From positions 1 through 64,000 of the forward strand of contig CALHCF010000004.1 in assembly GCA_937930635.1 (NCBI GenBank): a DNA stretch of 64,000 nucleotides. Direction: 5' to 3'. Position 1 is the first letter of the stretch. Every line of letters starts with the position of its first letter. This DNA comes from an uncultured Rhizobiaceae group bacterium. GTDB taxonomy: Bacteria > Pseudomonadota > Alphaproteobacteria > Rhizobiales > Rhizobiaceae. Both the position numbers and the translations under genes were made by a program. The notes under the pieces were generated by a model, which saw nothing but the letters and a program-made list of their open reading frames with translations, did not search any database and had not been told where the DNA came from. Of this stretch, positions 19,687-29,549 are shown piece after piece.

Positions 19687-21363
19687 ATGGCAAAGGCAAA
19701 AAAACAAGACGAGCTGATTTTCCTGCCCCTGGGTGGGGTGGGCGAAATAGGTATGAACTTTGCCCTTTACGGATATGGTGCAAAGAACGACCGTCGGTGG
19801 ATTGTGGTCGATGTCGGGGTAACTTTTCCCGGCGATGATTTGCCCGGTGCCGATCTGGTTTTACCCGATATATCGTTCCTGCTGGAACGTGTTGATCGGC
19901 TGGATGGGATTGTCATAACCCATGCCCATGAAGATCATTATGGGGCGCTGCTCAGCTTATGGCCCATGCTTCAGGCTCCGGTGTTCTGCACCCCCTTTAC
20001 GGCAGCCATGCTTGAAGCAAAGACGACTTCGGAACCCGGTGCGCCCGAAATTCCGGTCACCGTATTTCGTGCCGGAGAGCCTTTTGAAGTGGGACCATTT
20101 GAAATTGAGGGCATTCATGTAACCCACTCAATACCCGAACCGGTTTCGTTGATGATCCGCTCCCCTCTGGGAAACATGATCCATACCGGCGACTGGAAAT
20201 TGGATCACGAACCCACTCTTGGTCAGAAGACGGATGAGGCTCATTTTCGGCGCGTGGGGCAGGAAGGTGTGCTCGCCCTGATCTGTGATTCGACCAATGC
20301 GATGCGCGAGGGTGTTTCCCCTTCCGAAGAAGACGTTTCCGAAAGTCTCGCAAAGGTTATCGAGGATTCACAGGGACGGGTGTTGATCACGACATTTTCT
20401 TCAAACGTAGGGCGAATTCGCTCCACTGCACTGGCGGCACAGAAGGTCGGTCGTCGTGTTATGGTGCTGGGACGGTCACTCTTGCGGGTAGTCGATGTCT
20501 CGCGCGAGCTTGGCTATCTTGATGGAATTGCACCCTTCCTTGCCGAAGATGAATTTCAAAGCATCCCCCGCAAAGAGCTTGTTGTTATCTGTACCGGTTC
20601 ACAGGGTGAATCCCGCGCGGCGCTTGGCAAATTGTCCCGCGACGATCACCGCAATGCAAAACTGACACCTGGAGACAAGGTTGTTTTCTCATCACGGTCG
20701 ATCCCTGGTAACGAACGCGAGATTTTGAATATCCAGAATGCGTTGGTCGATCTGGGCGTGGATATCGTTTTGGATGGTAAAACCCTGGTTCACGTTTCGG
20801 GGCATCCACGCCGCAACGAGTTGAAACAGATGTATGAGTGGGTGCAGCCGACTATTGGCGTGCCTGTTCACGGCGAGGCGCAGCATTTGACAGCTCACGC
20901 AGGGTTAATGAGCGAGGCGGGAATTCCAGACGTTGCACCAATTCGCAACGGCGACATGTTGCGGTTGGCTCCGGGGCCTGCGGAAGTATTGGAGCAGGTG
21001 CCGCACGGTCGTATTTACAAAGACGGTCGTTTGATCGGATCGCAGGACGAAACTGGTATCAAACGGCGCCGGATTTTGTCATGGGTTGGGCATGTCGTAC
21101 TGTCGCTGGTCGTCAACCGATCAGGTGATCTGCTCGCCGACCCGGAGATTGTGTGTGAAGGCCTGCCAAGAATGGTGGATGATCAGGATTCATTTGAAGA
21201 CGTGTTGTACGACGCGGCATTGGGTGCATTTGAGAGCATCCCTCCCAAGAAACGGCGAACAGATGGCCGTATCGAACAGGCCGTAGAGCGAGCTGTACGT
21301 AACGAGGTGCGCGAACTCTGGGGTAAAAAACCAATTGTAACCGTATTTGTTACTCGGATTTAG
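19687..21363 (+). CDS. rnj: Ribonuclease J
   Basis: RNase J is a metallo-beta-lactamase family endo- and 5'-to-3' exoribonuclease for mRNA decay and rRNA 5' maturation. In 558 residues are the metal motif THAHEDHYGAL (about 77-87), HTGDWKLDHEP (about 166-176), the beta-CASP domain with STNAMREGVSPSEEDV, and HVSGHPRRNELKQM (about 363-376). It is often next to mce and DUF1467 genes downstream of nuo in this order of bacteria, as here. Confidence 0.95.
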   Translation: MAKAKKQDELIFLPLGGVGEIGMNFALYGYGAKNDRRWIVVDVGVTFPGDDLPGADLVLPDISFLLERVDRLDGIVITHAHEDHYGALLSLWPMLQAPVFCTPFTAAMLEAKTTSEPGAPEIPVTVFRAGEPFEVGPFEIEGIHVTHSIPEPVSLMIRSPLGNMIHTGDWKLDHEPTLGQKTDEAHFRRVGQEGVLALICDSTNAMREGVSPSEEDVSESLAKVIEDSQGRVLITTFSSNVGRIRSTALAAQKVGRRVMVLGRSLLRVVDVSRELGYLDGIAPFLAEDEFQSIPRKELVVICTGSQGESRAALGKLSRDDHRNAKLTPGDKVVFSSRSIPGNEREILNIQNALVDLGVDIVLDGKTLVHVSGHPRRNELKQMYEWVQPTIGVPVHGEAQHLTAHAGLMSEAGIPDVAPIRNGDMLRLAPGPAEVLEQVPHGRIYKDGRLIGSQDETGIKRRRILSWVGHVVLSLVVNRSGDLLADPEIVCEGLPRMVDDQDSFEDVLYDAALGAFESIPPKKRRTDGRIEQAVERAVRNEVRELWGKKPIVTVFVTRI

Positions 21364-21366
21364 CCG

Positions 21367-21771
21367 GTGATTGGAAGATTGAATCATGTCGCTATCGCAG
21401 TGCCGGATCTGCAGGCAGCGTCCGCTACCTATCGCGATGGATTGGGCGCAACGGTAAGCCGTCCGCAGGCTTTGCCGGAACATGGCGTTACGGTGGTTTT
21501 TGTTGAACTGCAGAACACCAAAGTCGAATTGCTCGAACCGTTGGGGGAGGAGTCTCCCATCGCAAAGTTTTTGGAAAGCAATGTAAGTGGCGGTATGCAT
21601 CACATCTGTTACGAAGTGGATGATCTTGTTGCAGCCCGTGACTTGTTGATGAAACAGGGAGCGCGTGTTTTGGGCGGTGGGGAGCCGAAGATTGGTGCCC
21701 ATGGCAAGCCGGTCCTGTTTCTTCATCCCAAAGATTTCAACGGCACACTTGTCGAACTTGAGCAGGTTTGA
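21367..21771 (+). CDS. mce: Methylmalonyl-CoA epimerase
   Basis: The epimerase interconverts (R)- and (S)-methylmalonyl-CoA on the route from propionyl-CoA to succinyl-CoA. The 134-residue protein has the VOC (glyoxalase) fold: LNHVAIAVPDLQAA at the start, HHICYEVDDL around 78-87, and NGTLVELEQV at the end, giving the His/Glu metal ligands. It starts with GTG at 21367, 3 bases after rnj, and the DUF1467 gene starts 3 bases after its stop. Confidence 0.93.
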   Translation: MIGRLNHVAIAVPDLQAASATYRDGLGATVSRPQALPEHGVTVVFVELQNTKVELLEPLGEESPIAKFLESNVSGGMHHICYEVDDLVAARDLLMKQGARVLGGGEPKIGAHGKPVLFLHPKDFNGTLVELEQV

Positions 21772-21774
21772 GCT

Positions 21775-22047
21775 GTGGCTATAGGAACAGGAATAGCGAT
21801 TTATTTCATCATCTGGTGGGTCATGATTTTCATCACCCTGCCTTTTAGAATGAGACCTCAGTTTGAGACTGGTGATGTTGTTGAGGGTACGGAACAGGCT
21901 GCGCCAGCAAAACCTCAGCTGATGCGCCGGATGATCTGGAACACAATCCTTTCTGGCGTTGTCTTCTTCGTGTACTGGCTGGTCTTTTATCATTTCGACC
22001 TGTCGGTCGATGATTTGCCGCAGGTAATTCCCATTCGCAAAATCTGA
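21775..22047 (+). CDS. DUF1467 family membrane protein
   Basis: The 90-residue protein has two membrane helices (about 5-22 and 55-75). Its opening IYFIIWWVMIFITLPF is the conserved start of DUF1467 proteins of alphaproteobacteria, and the loop contains RMRPQFETGDVVEGTEQAAP. The function of the family is unknown. It starts with GTG and is the last gene of the operon-like run nuo-birA-rnj-mce. It meets the convergent EamA gene with an 18-base gap. Confidence 0.85.
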   Translation: MAIGTGIAIYFIIWWVMIFITLPFRMRPQFETGDVVEGTEQAAPAKPQLMRRMIWNTILSGVVFFVYWLVFYHFDLSVDDLPQVIPIRKI

Positions 22048-22065
22048 AAGTTTCAAGCTACGTTT

Positions 22066-23028
22066 TCAGCGATGCCGGGGAACTGTCAGACTGGCTTTGA
22101 TATCCCGATTGGCCACCGACTCGCGCCAGAACACAAACAAGCCGGCTCCGATGATGAGCGTTATTCCAACCCACGCGATTGCATCGGGCCATTCGTCGAA
22201 CACAACGACACCCCAGAAGATTGCAGCTGGCATGGCGATATATTCGAACGGCGCAATGAGTGATGCCTGGTTGCTGCGGTACGCCTGAGAAATCAGATAG
22301 CCGCCAACAGCGCCAATCATGCCGATGCCTGCCATCAATGCAAAATCTGCGGCATTGGGCCAAACCCAGGCGCGAAGCAGAAAGTTGATCGACGGATCAG
22401 GGCTTCCTGCAAAGCGTCCATCCCCCACACCAAGACCGATCAACGAACTGACAACGATGAATGTGAACTGGATGTAGATCGCCATTGTTGATGCGCTTTC
22501 GCGGACACCGATCTTACGGGTCAGGGTATGAAGGGATGCATAGCCAACGGCTGCTGCCAGCGGCAGCAACGCTGCAAACTGAAATGCGGCCATACCCGGG
22601 CGTACCATGACGAGAACGCCCAGCAGGCCAACACCGACACCAAGCCAGCGTCTTGGCCCGGCTTTCTCGCCCAGAAAAAGAACTGAAAAAGCGGTGACAA
22701 CGAGAGGTGAGATGAAAAAAATGGCCACGGCATCGCTAAGTTTCAGCGTCGCCAATGCGGCAAAGAAGCACATATTTGCAAACACCACACAAAGGCCACG
22801 CAATATATGCAGGCCCAAACGTGAAGTTTTAAGCCTGATCAGACCGCCTTCCAGGGGTATGAAAATGGCCAGCGTCAGCAGCACCCCAAAGACTGATCGC
22901 ACCAGAACAATCTGATGCAATGGATAGTCGCCGCTCAAAAACTTGATGGCCACATCATTGGTCGAAAAACACAACGTGGCGCACATGGCGCATAATATTC
23001 CAGCTGCTGTTTTTGAAATTGAAGGCAT
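22066..23028 (-). CDS. DMT (EamA) family transporter
   Basis: This is a 320-residue inner-membrane protein with ten predicted helices in two repeated EamA halves (about 8-145 and 160-300), the drug/metabolite transporter architecture. It shows ALCFSTNDVAIKFLSGDYPLHQIVLVRS near the N terminus and APFEYIAMPAAIFWGVVVFDEWPD in the second half, typical of RhaT/YdcZ-like DMT permeases. Substrate cannot be told from sequence. It is convergent with the DUF1467 gene and probably transcribed alone. Confidence 0.88.
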   Translation of the reverse strand: MPSISKTAAGILCAMCATLCFSTNDVAIKFLSGDYPLHQIVLVRSVFGVLLTLAIFIPLEGGLIRLKTSRLGLHILRGLCVVFANMCFFAALATLKLSDAVAIFFISPLVVTAFSVLFLGEKAGPRRWLGVGVGLLGVLVMVRPGMAAFQFAALLPLAAAVGYASLHTLTRKIGVRESASTMAIYIQFTFIVVSSLIGLGVGDGRFAGSPDPSINFLLRAWVWPNAADFALMAGIGMIGAVGGYLISQAYRSNQASLIAPFEYIAMPAAIFWGVVVFDEWPDAIAWVGITLIIGAGLFVFWRESVANRDIKASLTVPRHR

Positions 23029-23104
23029 CGCGCGATTTAGCGCTCAACGAAGATCGATTGATAGAGCAAATCCGACCTGGGCAACCAAATTGTCGGCACT
23101 GGCC

Positions 23105-23308
23105 CTATTTTTTGGTGCGCTTGACCAATTTGGGAAAGGCCGGAGTCATGGAACTCTCGCCTTCCTGAACGACATCATAGTCCTGGTCAGGTTTCCATTG
23201 ATAGGTCTGCGACTTCTGGCGCTTCTTTCCCTGCCAGATATAGATCAGCGCACCGGCAACAAGCAGAAGAGCAACCACTGCAGTTCCCAGAAGCGTTAAA
23301 TCATACAT
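23105..23308 (-). CDS. Small single-helix membrane protein next to bolA
   Basis: This 67-residue protein has one N-terminal membrane helix (about 6-26), then a basic stop-transfer GKKRQK and a polar tail of 40 residues. No family is recognised. It begins 9 bases after the bolA stop, so it is likely the last gene of the purL-bolA message. In many relatives a monothiol glutaredoxin gene follows bolA; that gene is not seen here. Confidence 0.65.
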   Translation of the reverse strand: MYDLTLLGTAVVALLLVAGALIYIWQGKKRQKSQTYQWKPDQDYDVVQEGESSMTPAFPKLVKRTKK

Positions 23309-23317
23309 GGCTTGGTT

Positions 23318-23551
23318 TCACTTTGGCTCACTGGTTTGAAGGGCGAGGGCATGAAGAATGCCTCCCATCTTGCCCTGAAGTGCTGCATAGACCATCTGAT
23401 GCTGCTGTACCCGGCTTTTACCGGAAAACTGCGCCGAGATGACTTCCGCAGCATAATGGTCTCCATCGCCTGCCAGATCGCGGATTGTGACCTGCGCGTC
23501 AGGGATCGCTGCGCGTATCATCGTTTCGATTTCGGATGCATCCATTGCCAT
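23318..23551 (-). CDS. BolA family protein
   Basis: BolA proteins work with monothiol glutaredoxins to bind and hand over 2Fe-2S clusters and to sense iron or stress. The 77-residue sequence (start MAMDASEIETMIRAAI) has the class II BolA pattern: VTIRDLAGDGDHYAAEVISAQFSGKSRVQQHQMVYAALQGKMGG, with the conserved central His. ATG 23551 is chosen because it lies 4 bases after the purL stop; the longer 100-codon frame would overlap purL. Confidence 0.9.
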   Translation of the reverse strand: MAMDASEIETMIRAAIPDAQVTIRDLAGDGDHYAAEVISAQFSGKSRVQQHQMVYAALQGKMGGILHALALQTSEPK

Positions 23552-23555
23552 CGCT

Positions 23556-25784
23556 TTACTCCGCTGCCTGTGCCACCGTGCCGGCTCCCATAAAGTTGGG
23601 AAACCAGGCCTCATGCGCATCTTTCATGTCTTTGACTGACAAGTCCACGAATTCATTGATAACAAGCCGGTCTCCCCCAACGACCCCAATTCGGGCAAAC
23701 GAGACGCCGGAACCCTCGGAATTTGCTGCAAACATATCGGCCCACTGATCATCGACAGCAATGATGTACCGAGATTGATCCTCACCAAAAAGCGCAGCAT
23801 GAGCGTAGGTGATATCAATGGTGCATGTGGCACCAATCCCCGATGCGATACACATTTCAGCAAGAGCAACCGCCAGACCACCATCGGAAATATCGTGGCA
23901 GGCCGATGCGTAACCCGACCGGATGGCAGCGAGAACAAAATCACCTCGTGTCTTTTCCATAAGCAGATCAACCGCAGGGGCGGGGCCTGATTCCTCTTCC
24001 AGTATTTCATACTGGTAAATTGAACGAGCGAGATGCGTTCCCTCCGTACCAATCAGGAAGAGCACATCACGGTCGTCTGCCGAGCCGATACGCGCCATTT
24101 TTTCCTGATCATCGATCAAGCCGACACCGCCAATCGTCGGCGTCGGCAATATGGCTTCGCCGTTTGTCTCGTTATAAAGCGAGACATTGCCTGAGACGAT
24201 CGGCATTCCCAACGAAGAACAGGCTTCGCCGATCCCCCGCACGGCCGCCACGAATTGCCCCATGATTTCCGGCTTCTCCGGGTTACCAAAGTTCAGATTG
24301 TCGGTTGCTGCAAGCGGTTCGGAGCCGGTTGCGATGAGGTTGCGATAACACTCGGCCACAGCCTGTTTTCCCCCTTCATAGGGATCGGCTTCGACATAAC
24401 GCGGTGTGACATCGGAAGAAAATGCCAGAGCTTTCGTCGCGTGACCGTCAACACGAACCACCCCGGCATCACCACCGGGCAACTGCAGGGTATTGCCCTG
24501 GATCATCGTGTCATACTGCTCCCATACCCAGCGGCGTGATGACAGGTTTGGCGAACCAAGCAGTTTAAGCAACGCATGATTGTAATCGTCAGGTGGAGCA
24601 AAGAGATGGGGGCTTTGTTGTGAATATGTCCCAGGCTCCACCCATGGGCGGTCATACTCCGGCGCTTCGTCACCAAGTTCCTTGATCGGCAGATCAGCGA
24701 CTTCCTGGCCCTGGTGTTGAATGCGAAAACGAAGGTCATCTGTGGTTTCTCCAACCACGGCAAAGTCGAGCCCCCATTTAACGAAGATTGTCTTCGCTTC
24801 CTGTTCCTTTTCGGGACGCAGGACCATGAGCATACGTTCCTGGCTCTCTGAAAGCATCATTTCATAGGCCGTCATGCTGTCTTCGCGTGCCGGAACATCG
24901 TCGAGATTCAATCGGATACCCAGATCCCCTCTGGCTCCCATCTCCACCGCCGAGCAAGTAAGACCTGCTGCGCCCATGTCCTGAATGGCGATCACAGCGC
25001 CGGTAGCCATGAGTTCAAGACAGGCTTCAAGCAGACATTTTTCGGTAAACGGATCGCCAACCTGAACTGTTGGCCGTTTTTCGTCGATTGAGTCGTCAAA
25101 TTCAGCAGACGCCATTGTCGCGCCACCAACCCCATCACGACCGGTTTTCGCGCCCAGATAGACGACGGGCAACCCCACACCCTCTGCCTTCGATATGTAG
25201 ATCGCGTCTCCGCGCGCAATACCTGCGGCAAATGCATTGACCAGAATATTGCCGTTATATCGGGGGTGAAAATTCACTTCTCCACCAACGGTAGGAACTC
25301 CAAAGGAGTTGCCGTAACCCCCAATTCCCGCAACAACACCGGCCACAAGGTGACGGGTCTTTTCATGATCCGGGGCACCAAAACGCAAGGCGTTCATCGC
25401 TGCTATGGGCCGCGCGCCCATGGTGAAGACATCCCGCAGAATACCGCCAACCCCGGTGGCCGCACCCTGGTAAGGCTCGATAAAGGACGGGTGGTTGTGG
25501 CTTTCCATCTTGAAGACAACCACGTCACCGTCACCAATATCCACCACACCGGCATTCTCGCCCGGGCCATAGACAACGCGAGGGCCGTCCGTTGGCAGAG
25601 TTTTGAGCCATTTCTTGGAAGACTTGTAGGAACAATGTTCGTTCCACATGGCCGACCAGATTCCCAGTTCGGTAAATGTCGGTTCACGCCCCGTCAGTTC
25701 CAGAATGCGGGCATATTCCTCATCATTGATGCCGTGATCAGCAATAAGTTGCGGTGTAATGGCATGTGTATTGTTAACGGTCAT
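23556..25784 (-). CDS. purL: Phosphoribosylformylglycinamidine synthase subunit PurL
   Basis: PurL is the synthetase subunit of FGAM synthase, making FGAM from FGAR, ATP and glutamine-derived ammonia in purine synthesis. The 742 residues fit the small PurL type that works with PurQ and PurS. Visible motifs include [28 protein letters not shown] (about 75-102), [16 protein letters not shown] and [15 protein letters not shown] near 620. ATG 25784 ([12 protein letters not shown]) is chosen; 13 more in-frame codons upstream would overlap the lipoprotein gene. Confidence 0.97.
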   Translation of the reverse strand: MTVNNTHAITPQLIADHGINDEEYARILELTGREPTFTELGIWSAMWNEHCSYKSSKKWLKTLPTDGPRVVYGPGENAGVVDIGDGDVVVFKMESHNHPSFIEPYQGAATGVGGILRDVFTMGARPIAAMNALRFGAPDHEKTRHLVAGVVAGIGGYGNSFGVPTVGGEVNFHPRYNGNILVNAFAAGIARGDAIYISKAEGVGLPVVYLGAKTGRDGVGGATMASAEFDDSIDEKRPTVQVGDPFTEKCLLEACLELMATGAVIAIQDMGAAGLTCSAVEMGARGDLGIRLNLDDVPAREDSMTAYEMMLSESQERMLMVLRPEKEQEAKTIFVKWGLDFAVVGETTDDLRFRIQHQGQEVADLPIKELGDEAPEYDRPWVEPGTYSQQSPHLFAPPDDYNHALLKLLGSPNLSSRRWVWEQYDTMIQGNTLQLPGGDAGVVRVDGHATKALAFSSDVTPRYVEADPYEGGKQAVAECYRNLIATGSEPLAATDNLNFGNPEKPEIMGQFVAAVRGIGEACSSLGMPIVSGNVSLYNETNGEAILPTPTIGGVGLIDDQEKMARIGSADDRDVLFLIGTEGTHLARSIYQYEILEEESGPAPAVDLLMEKTRGDFVLAAIRSGYASACHDISDGGLAVALAEMCIASGIGATCTIDITYAHAALFGEDQSRYIIAVDDQWADMFAANSEGSGVSFARIGVVGGDRLVINEFVDLSVKDMKDAHEAWFPNFMGAGTVAQAAE

Positions 25785-25795
25785 GGTGTGTCTGT

Positions 25796-26179
25796 TCAGC
25801 AGGTCTTTGAGCCTTGAGCCCATGCGTTGAGTGCCCCGTTTAATCTGGGGCCCTGGGCTGATGTGAGAAGCGGGCCAAAAGTGGTGAAGTTTGTGCGCCC
25901 GCCTCGACTTTCTGCCTGGGCCACGAGCTTTGGCAATCCTCTGGGATTGCTGCGGGGCACGATCAGTATTCGCGGTTTGCCGGAAAAGGAATCCAGTTCT
26001 GTCGCCATTTTGTAGGGTTTGAGGGCAGGGTCGCTTTTTTTAAACCAGCAAGTCTGAACCTGTTTGGCGACGCGCAACATAAGCGCCTGAGGTTTTTCGC
26101 GTGGCGTCGATGTGACTTTCGCGGTTTGATTGCAACCGGCAATAACGAATGAAAGGCTGAGCGCAAAGATCCGGATCAT
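25796..26179 (-). CDS. Putative lipoprotein between purQ and purL
   Basis: The 127-residue product starts with a hydrophobic signal ending in a lipobox-like VIAGC (Cys at about 15), so it is probably a lipoprotein. The mature part has [30 protein letters not shown] and a final SKTC; the paired cysteines could form a disulfide. Family not recognised. Its ATG overlaps the purQ stop (TGATG), and it ends 11 bases before the purL start, so it is embedded in the purine message. Confidence 0.75.
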   Translation of the reverse strand: MIRIFALSLSFVIAGCNQTAKVTSTPREKPQALMLRVAKQVQTCWFKKSDPALKPYKMATELDSFSGKPRILIVPRSNPRGLPKLVAQAESRGGRTNFTTFGPLLTSAQGPRLNGALNAWAQGSKTC

Positions 26180-26859
26180 CAGGCAGCCCGTGACTGCACC
26201 ATTTTGAGGGCAGCCTCAAAAAGGCGCCTGCCATCGGTTCCGCCATGCGCCGGTTCAATGAGGTTTTCGGGATGGGGCATCATACCCAACACGTTGCGTT
26301 TGGTATTCATAATGCCTGCGATATCGTTGATTGAGCCGTTTGGATTTGTGCCTTCGGCATAACGAAAAACCACTTGCCCGTTGCCTTCGATCTCCTCAAG
26401 TGTTTGCGCATCAGCAAAATAATTGCCGTCATGGTGAGCAACGGGACAACGGATGACCTCATCCTTGTCATAGTATTTGGTGAAAGCCGTATCCGTGTTT
26501 GCGATCTGCAATCTGACTTCCTTGCAAACAAAGGTAAGCCCGGCATTGCGCATCAAGGCACCGGGCAGCAGCCCTGCCTCGGTCAGCATTTGAAAGCCAT
26601 TGCAAACACCAAGTATCATAACGCCGCTATCGGCTGCCCTGCGTACGGCGTTCATGACCGGAGCACGAGCGGCAATCGCGCCCGAGCGCAGATAGTCGCC
26701 GTGAGAAAATCCACCGGGTAAGACGATCAAATCACAGGCGGGCAGCTCTTCGTCAGTATGCCAGGCGATCAAGGGCTGTTGGCCGCTCACCAGGGTAAGG
26801 GCTGCGATCATGTCTCGATCGCGATTGGAACCTGGAAATTGTATCAAAACTGCAGTCAA
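26179..26859 (-). CDS. purQ: FGAM synthase glutaminase subunit PurQ
   Basis: PurQ releases ammonia from glutamine for PurL. The 226-residue class I glutamine amidotransferase domain starts [17 protein letters not shown]. It shows [18 protein letters not shown] (about 47-64), the nucleophile elbow [11 protein letters not shown] (Cys about 86) and MMPHPEN near 195. It is separated from purS by 281 bases, in which no convincing gene was found. Confidence 0.97.
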   Translation of the reverse strand: MTAVLIQFPGSNRDRDMIAALTLVSGQQPLIAWHTDEELPACDLIVLPGGFSHGDYLRSGAIAARAPVMNAVRRAADSGVMILGVCNGFQMLTEAGLLPGALMRNAGLTFVCKEVRLQIANTDTAFTKYYDKDEVIRCPVAHHDGNYFADAQTLEEIEGNGQVVFRYAEGTNPNGSINDIAGIMNTKRNVLGMMPHPENLIEPAHGGTDGRRLFEAALKMVQSRAA

Positions 26860-27140
26860 GAGTGCGCCAACTGTGTGGATTCGAAACCCTGCATTTACAC
26901 AGGGTTCCTATCAACTGGAGCGCCAAATTGCCAGCAATGCTCAAGATCAGATGGGGAAAGTCGGTCGATATCGACCTTAAAACAGGTTTGCGACCAGCGC
27001 TCGCGCCAATGCGCCACCAATTGCTGCCAGCTATATCACCAGTGACCTGTACCTGAGTTCGTGCTTTCCCGTATTCATATGTCTTGCAAGGTGCACGCCC
27101 ATCAACCTTACTGCGGTGTTTGCAGCAGGTGCGGCAGGTA
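26860..27140. other. Gap between purS and purQ, no gene seen
   Basis: These 281 bases separate two genes of one enzyme that are usually nearly adjacent. Reading frames exist on both strands, but they overlap purQ out of frame and resemble no family. No strong hairpin with a T tract was found. The gap may contain a decayed reading frame or a secondary promoter for purQ. Confidence 0.5.
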
Positions 27141-27395
27141 TTACCCAACCATGATGGAGTAATCTTCAATCACAGTGTTGGCGAGGAGCTTTTCGCACAT
27201 ATCCGCCAATGTTGTTTCAGCGGCTGCTTTTGATGTTGCCTGCATCTCAACGTCGAAAACCTTGCCCTGCCGAACACTTTCGATCCCGTCAAAACCAAGA
27301 GAGTCCAAAGCGCCTTCAATCGCTTTACCCTGAGGATCAAGAACACCGTTTTTCAGGCGTACGGTCACACGCGCCTTGAAAGTCTTTTCAGCCAT
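27141..27395 (-). CDS. purS: FGAM synthase subunit PurS
   Basis: PurS bridges PurL and PurQ and helps channel ammonia. The 84 residues are typical: FKARVTVRLKNGVLDPQGKAIEGALDSLGFDGIESVRQGKVFDVEM, then a C-terminal helix and strand ending in the usual EDYSIMVG-type segment. Presence of purS agrees with the small PurL. It lies 1 base after the purC stop, so the two are co-translated. Confidence 0.95.
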   Translation of the reverse strand: MAEKTFKARVTVRLKNGVLDPQGKAIEGALDSLGFDGIESVRQGKVFDVEMQATSKAAAETTLADMCEKLLANTVIEDYSIMVG

Positions 27396-27396
27396 A

Positions 27397-28170
27397 TCAA
27401 TCCGACTTTACAAGCACCGGCCCCTTGCCTCGGACAGGTTCGTTTTCGTTCATGATGCCGAGGCGGCGGGCAACCTCGCGGTAGTTGTCCAGCAGCCCCC
27501 CGAGATCCTGTCGAAAACGGTCCTTATCCATCTTGTTTTGTGTCTTCACATCCCACAAGCGGCATGAATCGGGAGAAATCTCGTCAGCAACGACGATACG
27601 CATCATGTCGTTTTCAAAAAGGCGTCCGCATTCAATCTTGAAATCCACCAGTTGAATGCCAACCCCAAGAAACAGCCCTGAGAGAAAGTCGTTTACGCGG
27701 ATGGCAAGAGCCATCATATCGTCAATCTCGGGCGGAGAGGCCCATCCAAAGGCCGTGATATGCTCTTCAGAGACGAGCGGATCATCTAGCTCATCGTTCT
27801 TATAGTAAAATTCGATAATGGAGCGAGGAAGAACCGTTCCTTCATCGACACCCAGGCGTTTAGAAATCTGCCCGGCAGAGATGTTTCGAACAACAATCTC
27901 AAGGGGAATAATTTCAACTTCCTTGATGAGCTGTTCACGCATGTTTACGCGCTTAATAAAGTGCGTCGGGATACCGATCCGGTTCAGATTCTCGAAAACA
28001 TATTCGGAGATACGATTGTTCAGCACACCTTTGCCATCAACAATCTCATGTTTCTTGGCGTTGAAGGCCGTCGCGTCGTCCTTGAAAAACTGGATAAGTG
28101 TTCCAGGCTCCGGGCCTTCATAGAGAATTTTTGCCTTGCCTTCGTAGATCGTTCGGCGGCGTCTGCTCAT
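27397..28170 (-). CDS. purC: SAICAR synthetase
   Basis: PurC (phosphoribosylaminoimidazole-succinocarboxamide synthase) joins aspartate to CAIR with ATP. The 257 residues show [29 protein letters not shown] (about 9-37), [17 protein letters not shown] (about 92-108) and [12 protein letters not shown] (about 173-184). A C-terminal extension with [17 protein letters not shown] is common in alphaproteobacteria. It is the first gene of the purCSQ-L-bolA run and is divergent from the DUF1476 gene across 247 bases. Confidence 0.96.
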   Translation of the reverse strand: MSRRRRTIYEGKAKILYEGPEPGTLIQFFKDDATAFNAKKHEIVDGKGVLNNRISEYVFENLNRIGIPTHFIKRVNMREQLIKEVEIIPLEIVVRNISAGQISKRLGVDEGTVLPRSIIEFYYKNDELDDPLVSEEHITAFGWASPPEIDDMMALAIRVNDFLSGLFLGVGIQLVDFKIECGRLFENDMMRIVVADEISPDSCRLWDVKTQNKMDKDRFRQDLGGLLDNYREVARRLGIMNENEPVRGKGPVLVKSD

Positions 28171-28417
28171 GGGTTATCATCCGGTTGAGGAATCTTCACT
28201 GCAACCCGTAAGCGAGTCACTTGCGCTAGATAAGCTACCGGGCAGTTTAAGACAACTTACGCGCGCTTCCCCGCAGGCGTTTGGCACAGAAATCCAACCT
28301 AGCGGCGGCTCTATGAACCCTGATAAGGCGTTGATTTGAGAGCGGTGGCGGCTTACACCGGCTCAAGAAGGGGATCTACATCACGATTCCCGGCATATAC
28401 CGGCCAAGGAGAAAACA

Positions 28418-28732
28418 ATGGCGTCGATGAAGGATCGCGAAAAGGGGTTTGAGAACAAGTTCGCCCACGACGAAGAATTGAAGTTCAAGGCAGAAGCTCG
28501 CCGCAACAAACTGCTTGGCGCATGGGCCGCAGGTGAGATGGGACACGCCGACCCGGAGGCTTATGCCAAGGAGGTGGTGATGTCAGATTTTGAAGAAGCG
28601 GGCGATGAAGATGTTTTTCGCAAAGTGCGTGCAGATTTTGATGCCAAAGGTGTGGCGATAAGCGACGAAGACTTGCGCGCAAAGATGAATGAACTCCTTG
28701 CGGTTGCCGTAGAGCAAGTACAAAACAACTAA
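28418..28732 (+). CDS. DUF1476 protein, F1-ATPase inhibitor zeta
   Basis: Members of DUF1476 include the zeta subunit that inhibits the F1-ATPase in alphaproteobacteria. The 104-residue helical protein starts MASMKDREKGFENKFAHDE, the conserved inhibitory N terminus, and continues FKAEARRNKLLGAWAAGEMG and DVFRKVRADFDAKG. A clear AAGGAG ribosome site lies 7 bases before the ATG at 28418. It is divergent from purC; the aldolase gene follows after 31 bases. Confidence 0.92.
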   Translation: MASMKDREKGFENKFAHDEELKFKAEARRNKLLGAWAAGEMGHADPEAYAKEVVMSDFEEAGDEDVFRKVRADFDAKGVAISDEDLRAKMNELLAVAVEQVQNN

Positions 28733-28763
28733 ATTTTTGGCCCAAGTCTAGGGAGCAGGATCG

Positions 28764-29528
28764 ATGGATCGGTTTATAAAAAAACTTCGCAGCGGGAATA
28801 TGGTGATCTCCGGCTGGTCTGGTCAGCAAGATCCGATGTATCTCTCAATGTTGGCCAAAACCGGCTTCGATGCCGTTACCCTTGATATGCAGCATGGCAT
28901 GCAGACTGAAAACAGTGTCATCCGCGGGATTGCGGCTATTGAACCCACCACCAAGCCGACAATTATACGCATTCCGGTTGGGCGATTCGATTTCGTTTCC
29001 AGAGCGCTGGATGCGGGAGCCCATGGCATAATCGCCCCGATGATCAATACCGCTGAAGATGCCCGACAGCTTGTTTCATATGGAAAATACATTCCGGTCG
29101 GAGATCGGTCTTACGGCCCCACCCAGGCGGCTGGCGTGTTTAACGCTTCGCCAACTGACTATGTGACAACCGCAAACGACAACATGGTTCTGTTTGCAAT
29201 GATCGAGACCAAGGAAGCTGTTTCCAATATGGAAGCAATTCTCGATGTTGATGGAGTTGATGGAATATTTTGCGGTCCTGGCGATTTGTCAATTTCAGTT
29301 CGGGGCAATGTCGTGCCGGACGCCTACGGGCCAGATACCATCGATATTGTCAAAAAGATTGCCGCCGAAGCTCATGCCCGGGGAAAACTGGCCGCTACCT
29401 GGTGTGGGAATACAGACCAGGTACAACTCGCGCAGGAACTTGGTTTCAATTACGCCGCTCTTGGCCATGATGGTCTTTATGTCAGCCAGGGCGTCGATGC
29501 CATGTTGTCGAAATTGAGTTTTCGGTGA
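28764..29528 (+). CDS. HpcH/HpaI family aldolase
   Basis: This 254-residue TIM-barrel protein belongs to the HpcH/HpaI (class II pyruvate) aldolase family. These enzymes split or form 2-oxo-4-hydroxy acids with a divalent metal. Visible sites are VTLDMQHGM (about 35-43), the metal-ligand Glu in AMIETKEAV and the Asp in FCGPGDLSIS. A GGGAGCAGG ribosome site precedes the ATG. The substrate cannot be named from sequence. It ends 21 bases before the convergent hydrolase. Confidence 0.88.
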   Translation: MDRFIKKLRSGNMVISGWSGQQDPMYLSMLAKTGFDAVTLDMQHGMQTENSVIRGIAAIEPTTKPTIIRIPVGRFDFVSRALDAGAHGIIAPMINTAEDARQLVSYGKYIPVGDRSYGPTQAAGVFNASPTDYVTTANDNMVLFAMIETKEAVSNMEAILDVDGVDGIFCGPGDLSISVRGNVVPDAYGPDTIDIVKKIAAEAHARGKLAATWCGNTDQVQLAQELGFNYAALGHDGLYVSQGVDAMLSKLSFR

Positions 29529-29549
29529 GAACCCAAACCTGACATTTCC

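Noticed and set aside
22943-23299. 118-codon plus-strand frame opposite the EamA start and small membrane gene
   Set aside because: It lies antisense to two genes and matches no family; composition suggests a shadow.
26753-27169. 138-codon minus-strand frame spanning the purS-purQ gap
   Set aside because: It overlaps the ends of both pur genes out of frame, has no family-like features and a skewed residue mix (many Arg, Cys and Trp), so it looks like a chance frame.
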